DNA of 64,000 nucleotides, from positions 17,587-81,586 of the forward strand of contig CANQUD010000002.1 in the NCBI GenBank assembly GCA_947626935.1. Direction: 5' to 3'. The position numbers and the translations under genes were made by a program. How positions within the stretch are numbered: position 1 is the stretch's first letter; each line of letters begins with the position of its first letter. Below, one piece after another: positions 53,509-61,855 of the stretch. Below the pieces are notes generated by a model. The model was not told the origin of the DNA, searched no databases, and saw only the letters and a program-made list of their open reading frames with translations. The DNA is from an uncultured Clostridia bacterium. Lineage in GTDB: Bacteria > Bacillota > Clostridia > Christensenellales > Borkfalkiaceae.

Positions 53509-53531
53509 CAAAAGTCAGCATTGCATACAAT
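53502..53531 (+). promoter_or_regulatory. ABC importer promoter
   Basis: TTGTCA and TACAAT, spacer 18 bp, overlapping the valS -35. Confidence 0.6.
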
Positions 53532-53560
53532 GTATTATCCTAAATTTTACGGAGCGAATT

Positions 53561-54556
53561 ATGAAAAAAATTTTTGCGACTCTCGGAGCGGCGCTCTTTG
53601 CCCTCCTTCCCCTCTCCGCTTGCGGCGGGGAACAGAACGACGGACTTACCAAGATCCGTCTCAATGAAGTGACTCATTCCGTGTTCTATGCTCCCATGTA
53701 CATTGCCGATTCCCTCGGCTACTTCGAGGAAGAAGGCATCAAACTCGAGCTTACGAACGGCGGCGGAGCCGATAAAGTCATGACAGCCGTCCTCTCCGGC
53801 GATGCCGACATCGGATTTTGCGGTCCCGAGGCGGCTTTTTACGTCGCAACGGGCGGCACAAGCGATACACCGACCGTCTTTGCCCAGCTTACCATGCGGG
53901 ACGGATCCTTCCTCGTCGGAAGAAAGGAAGAACCGAATTTCAAGTGGGAAGATCTTGCGGGGAAGCAGATCCTCGCGGGAAGGCAAGGCGGCGTCCCCGC
54001 AATGACGTTCGAATACATTCTGAAGGAACATTCGGTCGAGAACTACACGCTCAACTTTGACGTCGCCTTCAACAACATGACGGCGGCATTCCTCGAAGGG
54101 ACGGCAGACTACTGCACGATGTTCGAACCTGTGGCTTCCGAGGTGCAAGCCGCGGGGAACGGACACATCGTCGCGGCGGTCGGATCGGCGAGCGGAGAAG
54201 TCCCCTACACGAGCTACATCGCGAAAAAGTCGTGGATCACGTCCCACCGCGACACCGTAAAGGGCTTCCTTCGTGCAATGCTCAAAGCCGTAAAGTACGT
54301 ACAGGAAGAGACGCCGGAGACGATCGCCGAAGGTCTCGTCAAAGCGTTCCCCGATACGACGAAAGCCTCTCTCGCGACGAGCATCCGCAGCTATCAGGGC
54401 ATCAACGCTTGGGCAGGCGACATGCAGATCACGGAAAAGAGCTACAACCGTCTGCTCGACATCATTGACGAAGCGGGCGAACTGACCGAACGGATCCCCT
54501 TTGCGACCATCGCAGACAATACTCTCGTCAAGGAAGTTTACGAAGAACTCTTTTAA
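53561..54556 (+). CDS. ABC importer substrate-binding lipoprotein (NMT1/SsuA-like)
   Basis: Lipoprotein of 331 residues: signal peptide and lipobox LSAC (Cys21). The fold is NMT1/THI5-like (VFYAPMYIADSLGYFEEEGI; GGGADKVMTAVLSGDADIGF). Such proteins bind sulfonates, nitrate, bicarbonate or pyrimidine precursors of thiamine; the sequence does not decide, and no TPP riboswitch is visible. First gene of a three-gene importer. Confidence 0.9.
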   Translation: MKKIFATLGAALFALLPLSACGGEQNDGLTKIRLNEVTHSVFYAPMYIADSLGYFEEEGIKLELTNGGGADKVMTAVLSGDADIGFCGPEAAFYVATGGTSDTPTVFAQLTMRDGSFLVGRKEEPNFKWEDLAGKQILAGRQGGVPAMTFEYILKEHSVENYTLNFDVAFNNMTAAFLEGTADYCTMFEPVASEVQAAGNGHIVAAVGSASGEVPYTSYIAKKSWITSHRDTVKGFLRAMLKAVKYVQEETPETIAEGLVKAFPDTTKASLATSIRSYQGINAWAGDMQITEKSYNRLLDIIDEAGELTERIPFATIADNTLVKEVYEELF

Positions 54557-54578
54557 CCAATGAACGGAAGGCACGCCT

Positions 54579-55316
54579 ATGAAAAACGAAATTCTGCGCT
54601 TTGAAGATGTAACGCTCACCTACCATACAAGACGCGGGGAAACGACGGCGGCTGACGGACTCACCTTCTCTGTTCGGGAGGGTGAATTTGTTGCCATCAT
54701 CGGACCCTCGGGCTGCGGCAAGACCACCCTTTTATCGCTCGCGGCGGGGCTTCTTGTTCCCTCTTCGGGCAAAGTGACGCGGCACGGAAGCTGTGGCTAC
54801 ATGCTGCAAAAGGATGAACTTTTCCCGTGGCGGACCATCGAAAAGAATATCTTTCTGCCCCTTGAGATCAAGCGGCAGAACACGCCCGAACGGAGAGAAA
54901 AGGCGCTCGGACTTGCGGGAAAGTACGGTCTTGCGGACTTTCTGCAGAGCTATCCGCCCCAACTCTCGGGCGGAATGCGGCAGAGGGCTGCGCTCATCCG
55001 CACCCTTGCGACGGAGCCTGACATCCTTCTCTTGGATGAACCCTTCTCCGCCCTCGACTATCAAACAAGACTCAACGTGTGCGAGGACGTCTCTTCCATC
55101 ATCCTCGGTGAGAAAAAGACTGCCATTCTCATCACGCACGATATTTCCGAAGCGATCTCCCTCGCCGACCGCATCATCGTGCTCACAAAGCGCCCCGCAC
55201 GGGTCGCCTTTGAGCACGAACTCGACTTCGGTCTGGAAAAACGTCCCATCAAGAGACGGGAACAAAGGCAATTTTCAAGGTGGTTTGAAGTCCTTTGGAA
55301 GGAGCTGAACGCATGA
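54579..55316 (+). CDS. ABC importer ATP-binding protein
   Basis: ATPase of 245 residues of the SsuB/TauB class: Walker A GPSGCGKTT, Q-loop YMLQKDELFPW, signature LSGGMRQRAALIRTL, Walker B ILLLDEPFSALD and switch His in LITHDISEA. Follows the binding protein by 22 bp and overlaps the permease start (ATGA). Confidence 0.93.
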   Translation: MKNEILRFEDVTLTYHTRRGETTAADGLTFSVREGEFVAIIGPSGCGKTTLLSLAAGLLVPSSGKVTRHGSCGYMLQKDELFPWRTIEKNIFLPLEIKRQNTPERREKALGLAGKYGLADFLQSYPPQLSGGMRQRAALIRTLATEPDILLLDEPFSALDYQTRLNVCEDVSSIILGEKKTAILITHDISEAISLADRIIVLTKRPARVAFEHELDFGLEKRPIKRREQRQFSRWFEVLWKELNA

Positions 55317-56119
55317 AAAACGGATTTTCGGAAGAACACAGAAAATATCTCGCGAGAGGAAAGAGAAAGCTCGCGCTCGTCTGGGTGCTGCGGATCGGCA
55401 TTCTCGCCCTGCTCTTGGGCATTTGGGAAGCAGTGACCGAACTCGGCTGGGTCGATCCCTTCCTGACGAGTTCCCCTTCCCGCATCTGCAAGACGATCGC
55501 CTCGCTCTATCTCGACGGCTCCCTCTTCTATCACATCGGCGTCACCCTGCTCGAGACGATCGTCGGATTTGTGATCGCCGTCGTGCTCGGCTGCATCGTC
55601 GCCCTTGCGCTCTGGTGGAGCGATACGCTCAAGCGGGTGCTCGAGCCGTATATCGTCGTGCTCAACGCCCTGCCGAAGATCGCGCTCGGTCCCCTCATCA
55701 TCATCTGGTTCGGAACGGGCAGCGAAGCGATCGTCTTTATGACGGTGCTCGTCGGGATCATCGTCGCGACCCTTCACATGCTGACGGCGTTCATGGAGAC
55801 AGACAACAATAAGGTCCTGCTTCTTCGTTCCATGGGCGCAAGCAAGCTTCAGATCCTGAAAAAGCTCGTCATTCCGTCCTCTCTCCCCGCCTTTATCTCC
55901 ATGCTGAAAGTCAATGTCGGCATGGCGTGGATCGGTTCGATCATGGGCGAATACATCGTTTCACGGGCGGGACTCGGATATCTGATCGTCTACGGCGGGC
56001 AGGTGTTCAAGCTCGACCTTGTGATGAGCGCGACCTGTATCCTCTGCGTGTTGGCTGCGGGAATGTACTTTCTTGTGGTGCTTCTCGAAAAGCTGATCGT
56101 AAAGGATGCAAAGAGCTGA
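55313..56119 (+). CDS. ABC importer permease
   Basis: Permease of 268 residues with about six membrane helices and the BPD motif region VLLLRSMGASKLQILKKLVIPSSLPAF (EAA loop). ATG 55313 overlaps the ATPase stop. The last 159 bp overlap the convergent transporter gene on the other strand. Confidence 0.92.
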   Translation: MKNGFSEEHRKYLARGKRKLALVWVLRIGILALLLGIWEAVTELGWVDPFLTSSPSRICKTIASLYLDGSLFYHIGVTLLETIVGFVIAVVLGCIVALALWWSDTLKRVLEPYIVVLNALPKIALGPLIIIWFGTGSEAIVFMTVLVGIIVATLHMLTAFMETDNNKVLLLRSMGASKLQILKKLVIPSSLPAFISMLKVNVGMAWIGSIMGEYIVSRAGLGYLIVYGGQVFKLDLVMSATCILCVLAAGMYFLVVLLEKLIVKDAKS

Positions 56120-57019
56120 AACAAACAGTCCCGCACCGCCGATCAAGGGATAAAACATTCCGACAATGCCCTTGAGACCGATCCGCGACAGACAAAACGC
56201 CGCAAAGAGCGTACCTGCCTTTGCGGCTGTTTTCTTTTTTCCGTGAAATTTGTCGCACGCGCTGAACGGGACATACAGGGATGAGACGAGGGAAGTCAGG
56301 ATCGCAAGTCCTACGGCGACTGCGAAAAACTTCCCCTTTGCGACCTGCAAAAAAGGCATCTCCGCGCGGACGGCATTCGCGCCTTCACGGCAGACACCGC
56401 CGAGGATACAGACCGCCGCAACGGCGATCAATCCCCCCGCAAACGACGCCGAAAGGACGGGGCGGGTCATCTCCTTTCCCGCATCCGTCAGAACGGGAGC
56501 CATCAGAAAGGCATTCATTCCCGCATAGAGCAGCCAACCGAAACGGGGTGTCTCCTTCCCCGTATCGGAAAAGACGATCCCGCCGCGGGCATAGAAAAAG
56601 ACGAGACAAAGGAGCAGCGGAACGAGGACGGAGTTGAGTTTCGAGACACCTTCCATGCCCTTTCCGAGAAAGTAGCAAGAGACGGCAAGCCCTCCGACGG
56701 ATAGAAGCGGCGAGATCGTCGGACAGAGCGCATCGAGTCCCGCGAGCATTCCCGCGGATGATACGAAGGCGCAGAGCAGAAAGATAAGCCGAACGAGATG
56801 CGCGGCACGTCCGAGGCGGGAAAGGAAGCCCGAATATCCCCCGAATTTTTTTCCGATCCGAAGATAGAGAAGGCACAGCAAAAAGAAAAAAAAACAGGAG
56901 CAAAGGAGCGGGACAAGAAAATTTTTACAGCCGAAAAATCGGACAAGTTCGGCTCCCGTAATGAATCCCGCCCCGATCGTCCCGCCGACGATGAAAAATG
57001 CTCCCCGCAGTACTCCCAT
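55961..57019 (-). CDS. YkvI-like (LeuT-fold) membrane transporter
   Basis: A 352-residue protein with about ten membrane helices. The start GAFFIVGGTIGAGFITGAELVRFF is the family signature (unwound first helix with GAGF). Function unknown in the family, probably transport. The hydrophilic C-terminal tail of about 45 residues (HHKKVHSRSQHAEDTG...) is encoded opposite the permease gene. There is no clear ribosome site at ATG 57019, and a palindrome copy lies where its -10 would be. Confidence 0.75.
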   Translation of the reverse strand: MGVLRGAFFIVGGTIGAGFITGAELVRFFGCKNFLVPLLCSCFFFFLLCLLYLRIGKKFGGYSGFLSRLGRAAHLVRLIFLLCAFVSSAGMLAGLDALCPTISPLLSVGGLAVSCYFLGKGMEGVSKLNSVLVPLLLCLVFFYARGGIVFSDTGKETPRFGWLLYAGMNAFLMAPVLTDAGKEMTRPVLSASFAGGLIAVAAVCILGGVCREGANAVRAEMPFLQVAKGKFFAVAVGLAILTSLVSSLYVPFSACDKFHGKKKTAAKAGTLFAAFCLSRIGLKGIVGMFYPLIGGAGLFVSALCILYDQLFEKHHKKVHSRSQHAEDTGRAHHKVELEHLPAVDDQISESRP

Positions 57020-57028
57020 TGCATTGTT

Positions 57029-57042
57029 CTATGTCAGACAGA
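57029..57042. repeat. copy 5 of the palindrome family, partial
   Basis: CTATGTCAGACAGA, with the right half-site altered, ten bases upstream of the YkvI-like start. Confidence 0.6.
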
Positions 57043-57081
57043 GGTCATTTATGAAAAAATTTTTGATTTTTTTTGAAATTT

Positions 57082-57098
57082 TATGTCAGACATAGTAC
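57082..57098. repeat. copy 6 of the palindrome family, upstream of the PadR gene
   Basis: TATGTCAGACATA (57082-57094) followed by GTAC, ending 9 bp before the -35 of the PadR-type gene. Confidence 0.85.
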
Positions 57099-57106
57099 TC
57101 TGCCTA

Positions 57107-57136
57107 TTGACAAAAAATGAAATTTGTACTATAATA
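57107..57136 (+). promoter_or_regulatory. promoter of the PadR-type gene
   Basis: TTGACA (57107-57112) and TATAAT (57131-57136), spacer 18 bp. Confidence 0.85.
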
Positions 57137-57162
57137 GGGAAAAAGTGCTAAGGAGGAAGTCA

Positions 57163-59244
57163 ATGGACGAGGATATCACGACGGTAGAGACAGACGACGA
57201 GAGAAATCCCGAAGCCGAAACGGACAACGAAAAGTCCGAAAAGGGCGTCAGTTCCGATCTCATCCGCGGTCACATCAACACGATCATTCTTCGTTCTCTC
57301 TATGACGGCGACAAATACGGCTACGAGATCATAGCCGAGATCGAGCGCAAGAGTTCAGGGCAATATTCCTTGAAACAGCCCTCTCTCTATTCCGCTCTGA
57401 AGCGCCTCGAGAAGGACGGATACATCACCTCATACTGGGGCGGCTCCGTCGGCGGCGGAAGAAGGAAATACTTCTCCCTCACCGATGAAGGCAAAGCGGT
57501 TTCCGAACAGAATCAAGCGGAGTGGGAGTACTCCCGCACCATCATCGATTCGCTCATCTCCGACCGCGACTTCGACTTCAACCAACCCGCTCCCACTGCG
57601 GTAGACATGAGTGTGCTCCGCAAATCGACTTCCCGCGTCCCCTCTCGGGACGGCGACGACGAGAGCGTCGAAGAGTTCAACTTCGAGACGGGCATCGACG
57701 AGACGGGACTGCGCGAACAGCTCGAGGAGACCTACGAGCAAAAGTCCAAGGCGTTAGAGGACGAATATGCGGAAAAGCTTGCCGCGCTCGACCGTGAACG
57801 CACGGACTTCGAAGCGGAGAAAGCCCGTCTCACGGAAGAGATGAACGCCCGCGAAGCCGAACTCAATGATTCCTACACGGCGAACCTTCGGCAGCTCTCC
57901 TTCATTCGCGAACAGCAAGAAGCGCTCCTTCAGGTCAAGAAGGACGAGCTGGAACGGGAACTCGAAGAAGAGCGTGAACGGCTCCAATCCGAGAAAGAAG
58001 ATCGGGAAGAAGCTCAATCGGAAGCGGACGAATCCCTCAAAACCGAACTCGAACTGCAAAAGCAGAAATATCAAGAGGAGAGCGAAGAGCACGCGCGGGC
58101 GATCCAAGATCTCCGCGAAGCCAACGAACAGGCGCTTTCCGAGCAGCGGGAAGCGAGCGAAGCCTCTCTGCGGGTGGAAAAGGAACTTCACGAAAGGAAT
58201 CTGCAGGAGCTGAACGAAAAGCACGAACGGGAAATGTCCGAACTGCAGGATTCCGCCAGACAGGAAAAGGAAGAAGCGGTCCGCAGAGCGCACGAAGAGG
58301 AAGAAAGGCTCCGTGAGGACAGACTTCAAGCCGAGAAAAACCGCTATAACGATCTCCTGAATGAGGAACGCAGCCGTTACAACAACGCCTTGGCGGAAGA
58401 AAATGCCCGCCACGAAGCGCAGATCCGTGACGACCGTCTCCGCTACCAACAGGCGCTCGACGAACAGCTCGCTGCCCTTCGGAGACAGATGGAACTTGAG
58501 ATGGCGGAGCGGGAAAAGAAGATCATCCACCGCAACTACATCTCCCTCGTCGACCCCGCCGCTGCCCAGCCGCAGACGGTCTACGTCCAGCAACCTGCCC
58601 CCGCTACTCCCGTTCAGGAAGCGCCGAAAGCGGAGAGCGAGGATTACCGCAACGTCGTCGGTCGGCTCTATGAAAACAGCGTCCGCTCCAACAACAGAGT
58701 TCCCGAAGATGCGGCAGCGACCCCCGTTTCTGGCATCGACTTCCGCGATATCCAAAAGCGTGCCGCCCGCGACGGACTGCGCGTGGAGACCGTCGGAAGC
58801 GAAACGAAGGAAGCCGCGGTCCATACCGACGAGATGAATACCGTTCATAAGGGAAAAGCTCTGTTCTTAAGCTCCCTCGTCGTGTTCTTCTGGTGCATCC
58901 TCATCGGCGGCATCACGATGGGACTCCGCGCTACCTTGACGATCCCCGTCGCGTACCCCTATCTCATGTGGGGACTCGGACTCATCCTTCTCCTCACGAC
59001 GGGACTCATGTACGCGAACCACTTCGGCGAAAACAGGTTGCGGAAACGTTCCTTGGCGCTCATCAATGCCATTGTCGTCTACGCGCTCATCGTCATCATT
59101 TCGCTGATCGTTGCCCTCTCCGTCAGGATCAATTTCGGAGACATTTCGCAGCTCATGACCTTCGTTCTCCTGCCTGCGATCTACTTCATCGGAGTTCTCA
59201 TCTTCGGAGTGTGCTACTTCCTTCAGGTCAGACCGAGAAACTAA
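57163..59244 (+). CDS. membrane-anchored PadR-family regulator with long coiled coil
   Basis: 693 residues in an unusual order. Residues 1-30 are acidic. Residues 31-112 form a PadR winged helix (LRSLYDGDKYGYEIIAEI, QPSLYSALKRLEKDGYI, RRKYFSLTDEG). Residues about 183-455 are an almost unbroken Glu/Arg/Leu coiled coil, about 40 nm if extended. Residues 460-560 form a Pro/Ala-rich linker, and four hydrophobic segments (about 566-588, 596-618, 630-655, 663-687) form a membrane domain. The DNA-binding end would be tethered to the membrane by a long rod. AAGGAGG precedes ATG 57163. Two palindrome copies upstream may be its operators. I know no characterised protein with this architecture. Confidence 0.85.
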   Translation: MDEDITTVETDDERNPEAETDNEKSEKGVSSDLIRGHINTIILRSLYDGDKYGYEIIAEIERKSSGQYSLKQPSLYSALKRLEKDGYITSYWGGSVGGGRRKYFSLTDEGKAVSEQNQAEWEYSRTIIDSLISDRDFDFNQPAPTAVDMSVLRKSTSRVPSRDGDDESVEEFNFETGIDETGLREQLEETYEQKSKALEDEYAEKLAALDRERTDFEAEKARLTEEMNAREAELNDSYTANLRQLSFIREQQEALLQVKKDELERELEEERERLQSEKEDREEAQSEADESLKTELELQKQKYQEESEEHARAIQDLREANEQALSEQREASEASLRVEKELHERNLQELNEKHEREMSELQDSARQEKEEAVRRAHEEEERLREDRLQAEKNRYNDLLNEERSRYNNALAEENARHEAQIRDDRLRYQQALDEQLAALRRQMELEMAEREKKIIHRNYISLVDPAAAQPQTVYVQQPAPATPVQEAPKAESEDYRNVVGRLYENSVRSNNRVPEDAAATPVSGIDFRDIQKRAARDGLRVETVGSETKEAAVHTDEMNTVHKGKALFLSSLVVFFWCILIGGITMGLRATLTIPVAYPYLMWGLGLILLLTTGLMYANHFGENRLRKRSLALINAIVVYALIVIISLIVALSVRINFGDISQLMTFVLLPAIYFIGVLIFGVCYFLQVRPRN

Positions 59245-59252
59245 CCGATCTC

Positions 59253-59289
59253 AAAAACGCCGTCGGATCGATGATCCGACGGCGTTTTT
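59253..59289. terminator. bidirectional terminator between the PadR-type gene and rho
   Basis: AAAAACGCCGTCGGATC pairs perfectly with its reverse complement (17 bp) around GAT, with T5 on both strands. Confidence 0.92.
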
Positions 59290-59297
59290 CTGCCCTT

Positions 59298-60740
59298 TCA
59301 GTTGTTTTTATAGATCCTCAACCATTCGGGAAGGCGGGCGACGAATTCGGCATTGTCCTGCGTCCGCTTCATCATGTCAAACAGTCCGATCGGATTGTCG
59401 AGGAGACCCCTCTCGCGAAGTTTATAGGATGCAGAAAGTTCCTCCGGCGAAAGGAGAAGGTCCTCTTTCCTCGTGCCAGAACGCTTGATGTCGATTGCGG
59501 GGAAGATCCGCTTTTCCGCAAGGTCTCGGGAAAGGAAAATGTCCGCATTGCCCGTTCCCTTGAATTCCTCATAGATGATGTCGTCCATGCGGCTGCCCGT
59601 CTCAACGAGAGCGGTCGCGAGAATGGTAAGGCTGCCCTGTTCGATGGTATTTCTGGCGGCGCCGAAAAAGCGTTTCGGCTCTCCGATGGCGCCCGCGTCG
59701 AGTCCGCCCGTCAGGATCTTGCCCGTATTTTCCGTCACGTAATTGTACGCCCGCGTCAGTTTTGTGAGCGAATCGAGCAGGATCACGACGTCCTTGCCGA
59801 GTTCCACAAGCCGTTTTGCGTGCTCGATCGTCAGAGTTGCGGCGCGGACATGCCGTTCCGCCCCCTCGTCGAACGTCGAATACACAACTTTTGCCTCGGG
59901 AACGCTCTGACGGAAGTCGGTGACCTCTTCGGGACGCTCGTCGATGAGCAGAACGATGAGTTCGATCTCGCTGTGCTGTTCGGCGATCGAGCGGGCGATA
60001 TTTTTGAGGAGCGTCGTCTTTCCCGCCTTCGGCGGTGCGATGATGAGTCCGCGCTGCCCCTTGCCGATTGGAATAAACAGGTCGAGAAGACGAAGAGAAA
60101 GCTCCCCATTCCCCTTCGAGAGAGCAATTTTCTCGTTCGCATACTGCGCCGTGAGATTGTCAAAGAGAGGTCTGTCTTCATATCGTCCCGCCAAACGTCC
60201 GTTGACTGTCCCGAGCACATCGAAGGCGGGAGAATCGTTCTTGAGACGAGGCGTCACCGTGCATGTGACAAAGTCCCCCTGCCGCAATTTCAGCGAATGC
60301 ACGACGGGTGCAGGGACAAAGACGTCCAAACCGCCGCCGGACGGCTGGCAGTTTTTCGCCCGCAAGAACCCGTAACCCGCGGGCGTCAGCTCCAGAATGC
60401 CGCTGTAGAGGACTTGGTCGCCCGCAAAGACCGTTTCGCGATACTCGGGCGAAGCGACGCCGAACCCGAACCCCCTGCTGCAGTGCTTGTGCTTGATCTC
60501 GTCGAGTTTATCGGGAATGGCGGGATCGAGATAGGTCTGTTTGGGCGGAGCGCCTCTTCTGGAGTGGGTGATCGGTTCGACACGTTCCATCAAGACGTCG
60601 AGAATGCCGTCGACAAGGGAAACTTTGTTGGTCGCGCAGACCTGCGCGACGCCGAGATGCCTGCCGAGAACGCGCAACGTCACGATCGGGAGCGTATCAA
60701 GATAATTTTTGTAATCTGCTTCAAGTTGTTCTTTGTTCAT
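59298..60740 (-). CDS. rho: transcription termination factor Rho
   Basis: Hexameric RNA helicase of 480 residues: RNA-binding cold-shock-like domain with [22 protein letters not shown]-loop [12 protein letters not shown], Walker B region [15 protein letters not shown] and Q/R-loop segments. The N-terminal region is longer and basic ([13 protein letters not shown]). Translationally coupled to the upstream hydrolase gene (ATGA). Confidence 0.97.
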   Translation of the reverse strand: MNKEQLEADYKNYLDTLPIVTLRVLGRHLGVAQVCATNKVSLVDGILDVLMERVEPITHSRRGAPPKQTYLDPAIPDKLDEIKHKHCSRGFGFGVASPEYRETVFAGDQVLYSGILELTPAGYGFLRAKNCQPSGGGLDVFVPAPVVHSLKLRQGDFVTCTVTPRLKNDSPAFDVLGTVNGRLAGRYEDRPLFDNLTAQYANEKIALSKGNGELSLRLLDLFIPIGKGQRGLIIAPPKAGKTTLLKNIARSIAEQHSEIELIVLLIDERPEEVTDFRQSVPEAKVVYSTFDEGAERHVRAATLTIEHAKRLVELGKDVVILLDSLTKLTRAYNYVTENTGKILTGGLDAGAIGEPKRFFGAARNTIEQGSLTILATALVETGSRMDDIIYEEFKGTGNADIFLSRDLAEKRIFPAIDIKRSGTRKEDLLLSPEELSASYKLRERGLLDNPIGLFDMMKRTQDNAEFVARLPEWLRIYKNN

Positions 60741-61372
60741 ATTTCTCTCTCCATGACAATGATTTTTTGGATAACGGGAAGGGTGGAACCCGTGAGTTCC
60801 ACCTCATTTCCCCGATAAAACGGACCGCCGAGAGCCTTCAAAAAGGGCTTTTCATCCCCAATATCGACCGTAAGCCCTTTGACGAAGTAATGCATCGGGA
60901 TCACGACGGAAGGAGAAACGGCTTTCACGTACTTTGCCGCCTCGGCGCCGTCGATCGTGTAATTTCCGCCGACAGGCAGAAGCAGGACGTCTGGCTTTCC
61001 GATCTTTCGCACGGTATGCAAGTCGAACCTTTCTCCGAGGTCGCCCAAATGGCAGATGCGAACTCCGTCCATGACGAAGGAAAAAATCAAATTCTTTCCC
61101 CGTTTCGTCCCGTTTGCATCGTCATGAAAGCTCTCAACGGCTTCGATCTCGACCCCACGGACAGAAAATTTGCCCGCGCGGGACAAGATGACGGGATCTC
61201 CCCCCACGGCGCCGACATTGCAATGATCGTAATGGGAGTGGCTGACAGTCACAATATCGCTTTCGAGTCGCGGCAGAGGCAGCCCGATCTCTCCATACGG
61301 ATCGGTCAGAAGGCTCGTCCCGCTTTCGTCACGAAACAAAAAGCAGGAGTGCCCGATGTAGTTTATTTTCAT
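60737..61372 (-). CDS. metallo-beta-lactamase-fold hydrolase (UPF0173-like)
   Basis: A 211-residue MBL-fold protein with the metal motif SHSHYDHCN, HLGDLGE and a late HYF histidine. Related to the short UPF0173/UlaG-type proteins whose substrate is unknown. Middle gene of a tightly overlapping trio with the gene at 61369 and rho. Confidence 0.85.
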   Translation of the reverse strand: MKINYIGHSCFLFRDESGTSLLTDPYGEIGLPLPRLESDIVTVSHSHYDHCNVGAVGGDPVILSRAGKFSVRGVEIEAVESFHDDANGTKRGKNLIFSFVMDGVRICHLGDLGERFDLHTVRKIGKPDVLLLPVGGNYTIDGAEAAKYVKAVSPSVVIPMHYFVKGLTVDIGDEKPFLKALGGPFYRGNEVELTGSTLPVIQKIIVMEREI

Positions 61373-61755
61373 AGTTCCTCCGAAATAACTTTGATGTGAA
61401 TTTTAAGGGAAAATTTTTGAATTTGTTCCGACCCGAGATCGTACGAAAGTCTGCAAAAGATTTCGCAATCGGAAAAGAAAACCTTACAAAGACGGGTAAG
61501 AAGCGGGATCTGCGCGGTCTGTCCCCCGACTTCGATCGAAAAAAAAGAATTTCCGACACAAAAATCGGCGTCAAAGGACTGCGACCCGCGCCGTTTCATC
61601 ACGACACGATCCCAAAATAACTGCAGGGAGGAAGAATCGTCCTCGATCGGATATACGACCGTTCCTCCCTCCGCACATCGGTCGAGACTCCCCGTCGCAT
61701 GAAACCGCGACGACTTCCTCGGTGTGCGCGTTAAAATTTCGATCTGCGCTTTCAT
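61369..61755 (-). CDS. small beta-barrel protein, DUF1934 (YwiB)-like
   Basis: A 128-residue protein of alternating beta strands (SLQLFWDRVVMKRRG, FFSIEVGGQTAQIPL, KFSLKIHIKVI), consistent with the DUF1934 calycin-like family; assignment is moderate. Function unknown. First gene of the trio with the hydrolase and rho. The palindrome copy at 61811 lies in its upstream region. Confidence 0.5.
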   Translation of the reverse strand: MKAQIEILTRTPRKSSRFHATGSLDRCAEGGTVVYPIEDDSSSLQLFWDRVVMKRRGSQSFDADFCVGNSFFSIEVGGQTAQIPLLTRLCKVFFSDCEIFCRLSYDLGSEQIQKFSLKIHIKVISEEL

Positions 61756-61810
61756 GATTCATTCTGCCTTTTTTGATCTGTTTATAAACAAATTTTCAAA
61801 AAATTTTAAT

Positions 61811-61834
61811 ATTATGTCACACATAGTACTATGC
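61811..61834. repeat. copy 7 of the palindrome family
   Basis: ATTATGTCACACATAGTACTATG: TATGTC-A-CACATA with one changed base, followed by GTACTATG. On the minus strand TTGCAT and TAATAT flank it with a 16-bp spacer, pointing at the gene at 61369-61755. Confidence 0.75.
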
Positions 61835-61855
61835 AAGATGCCTTAAAAATCAAAT

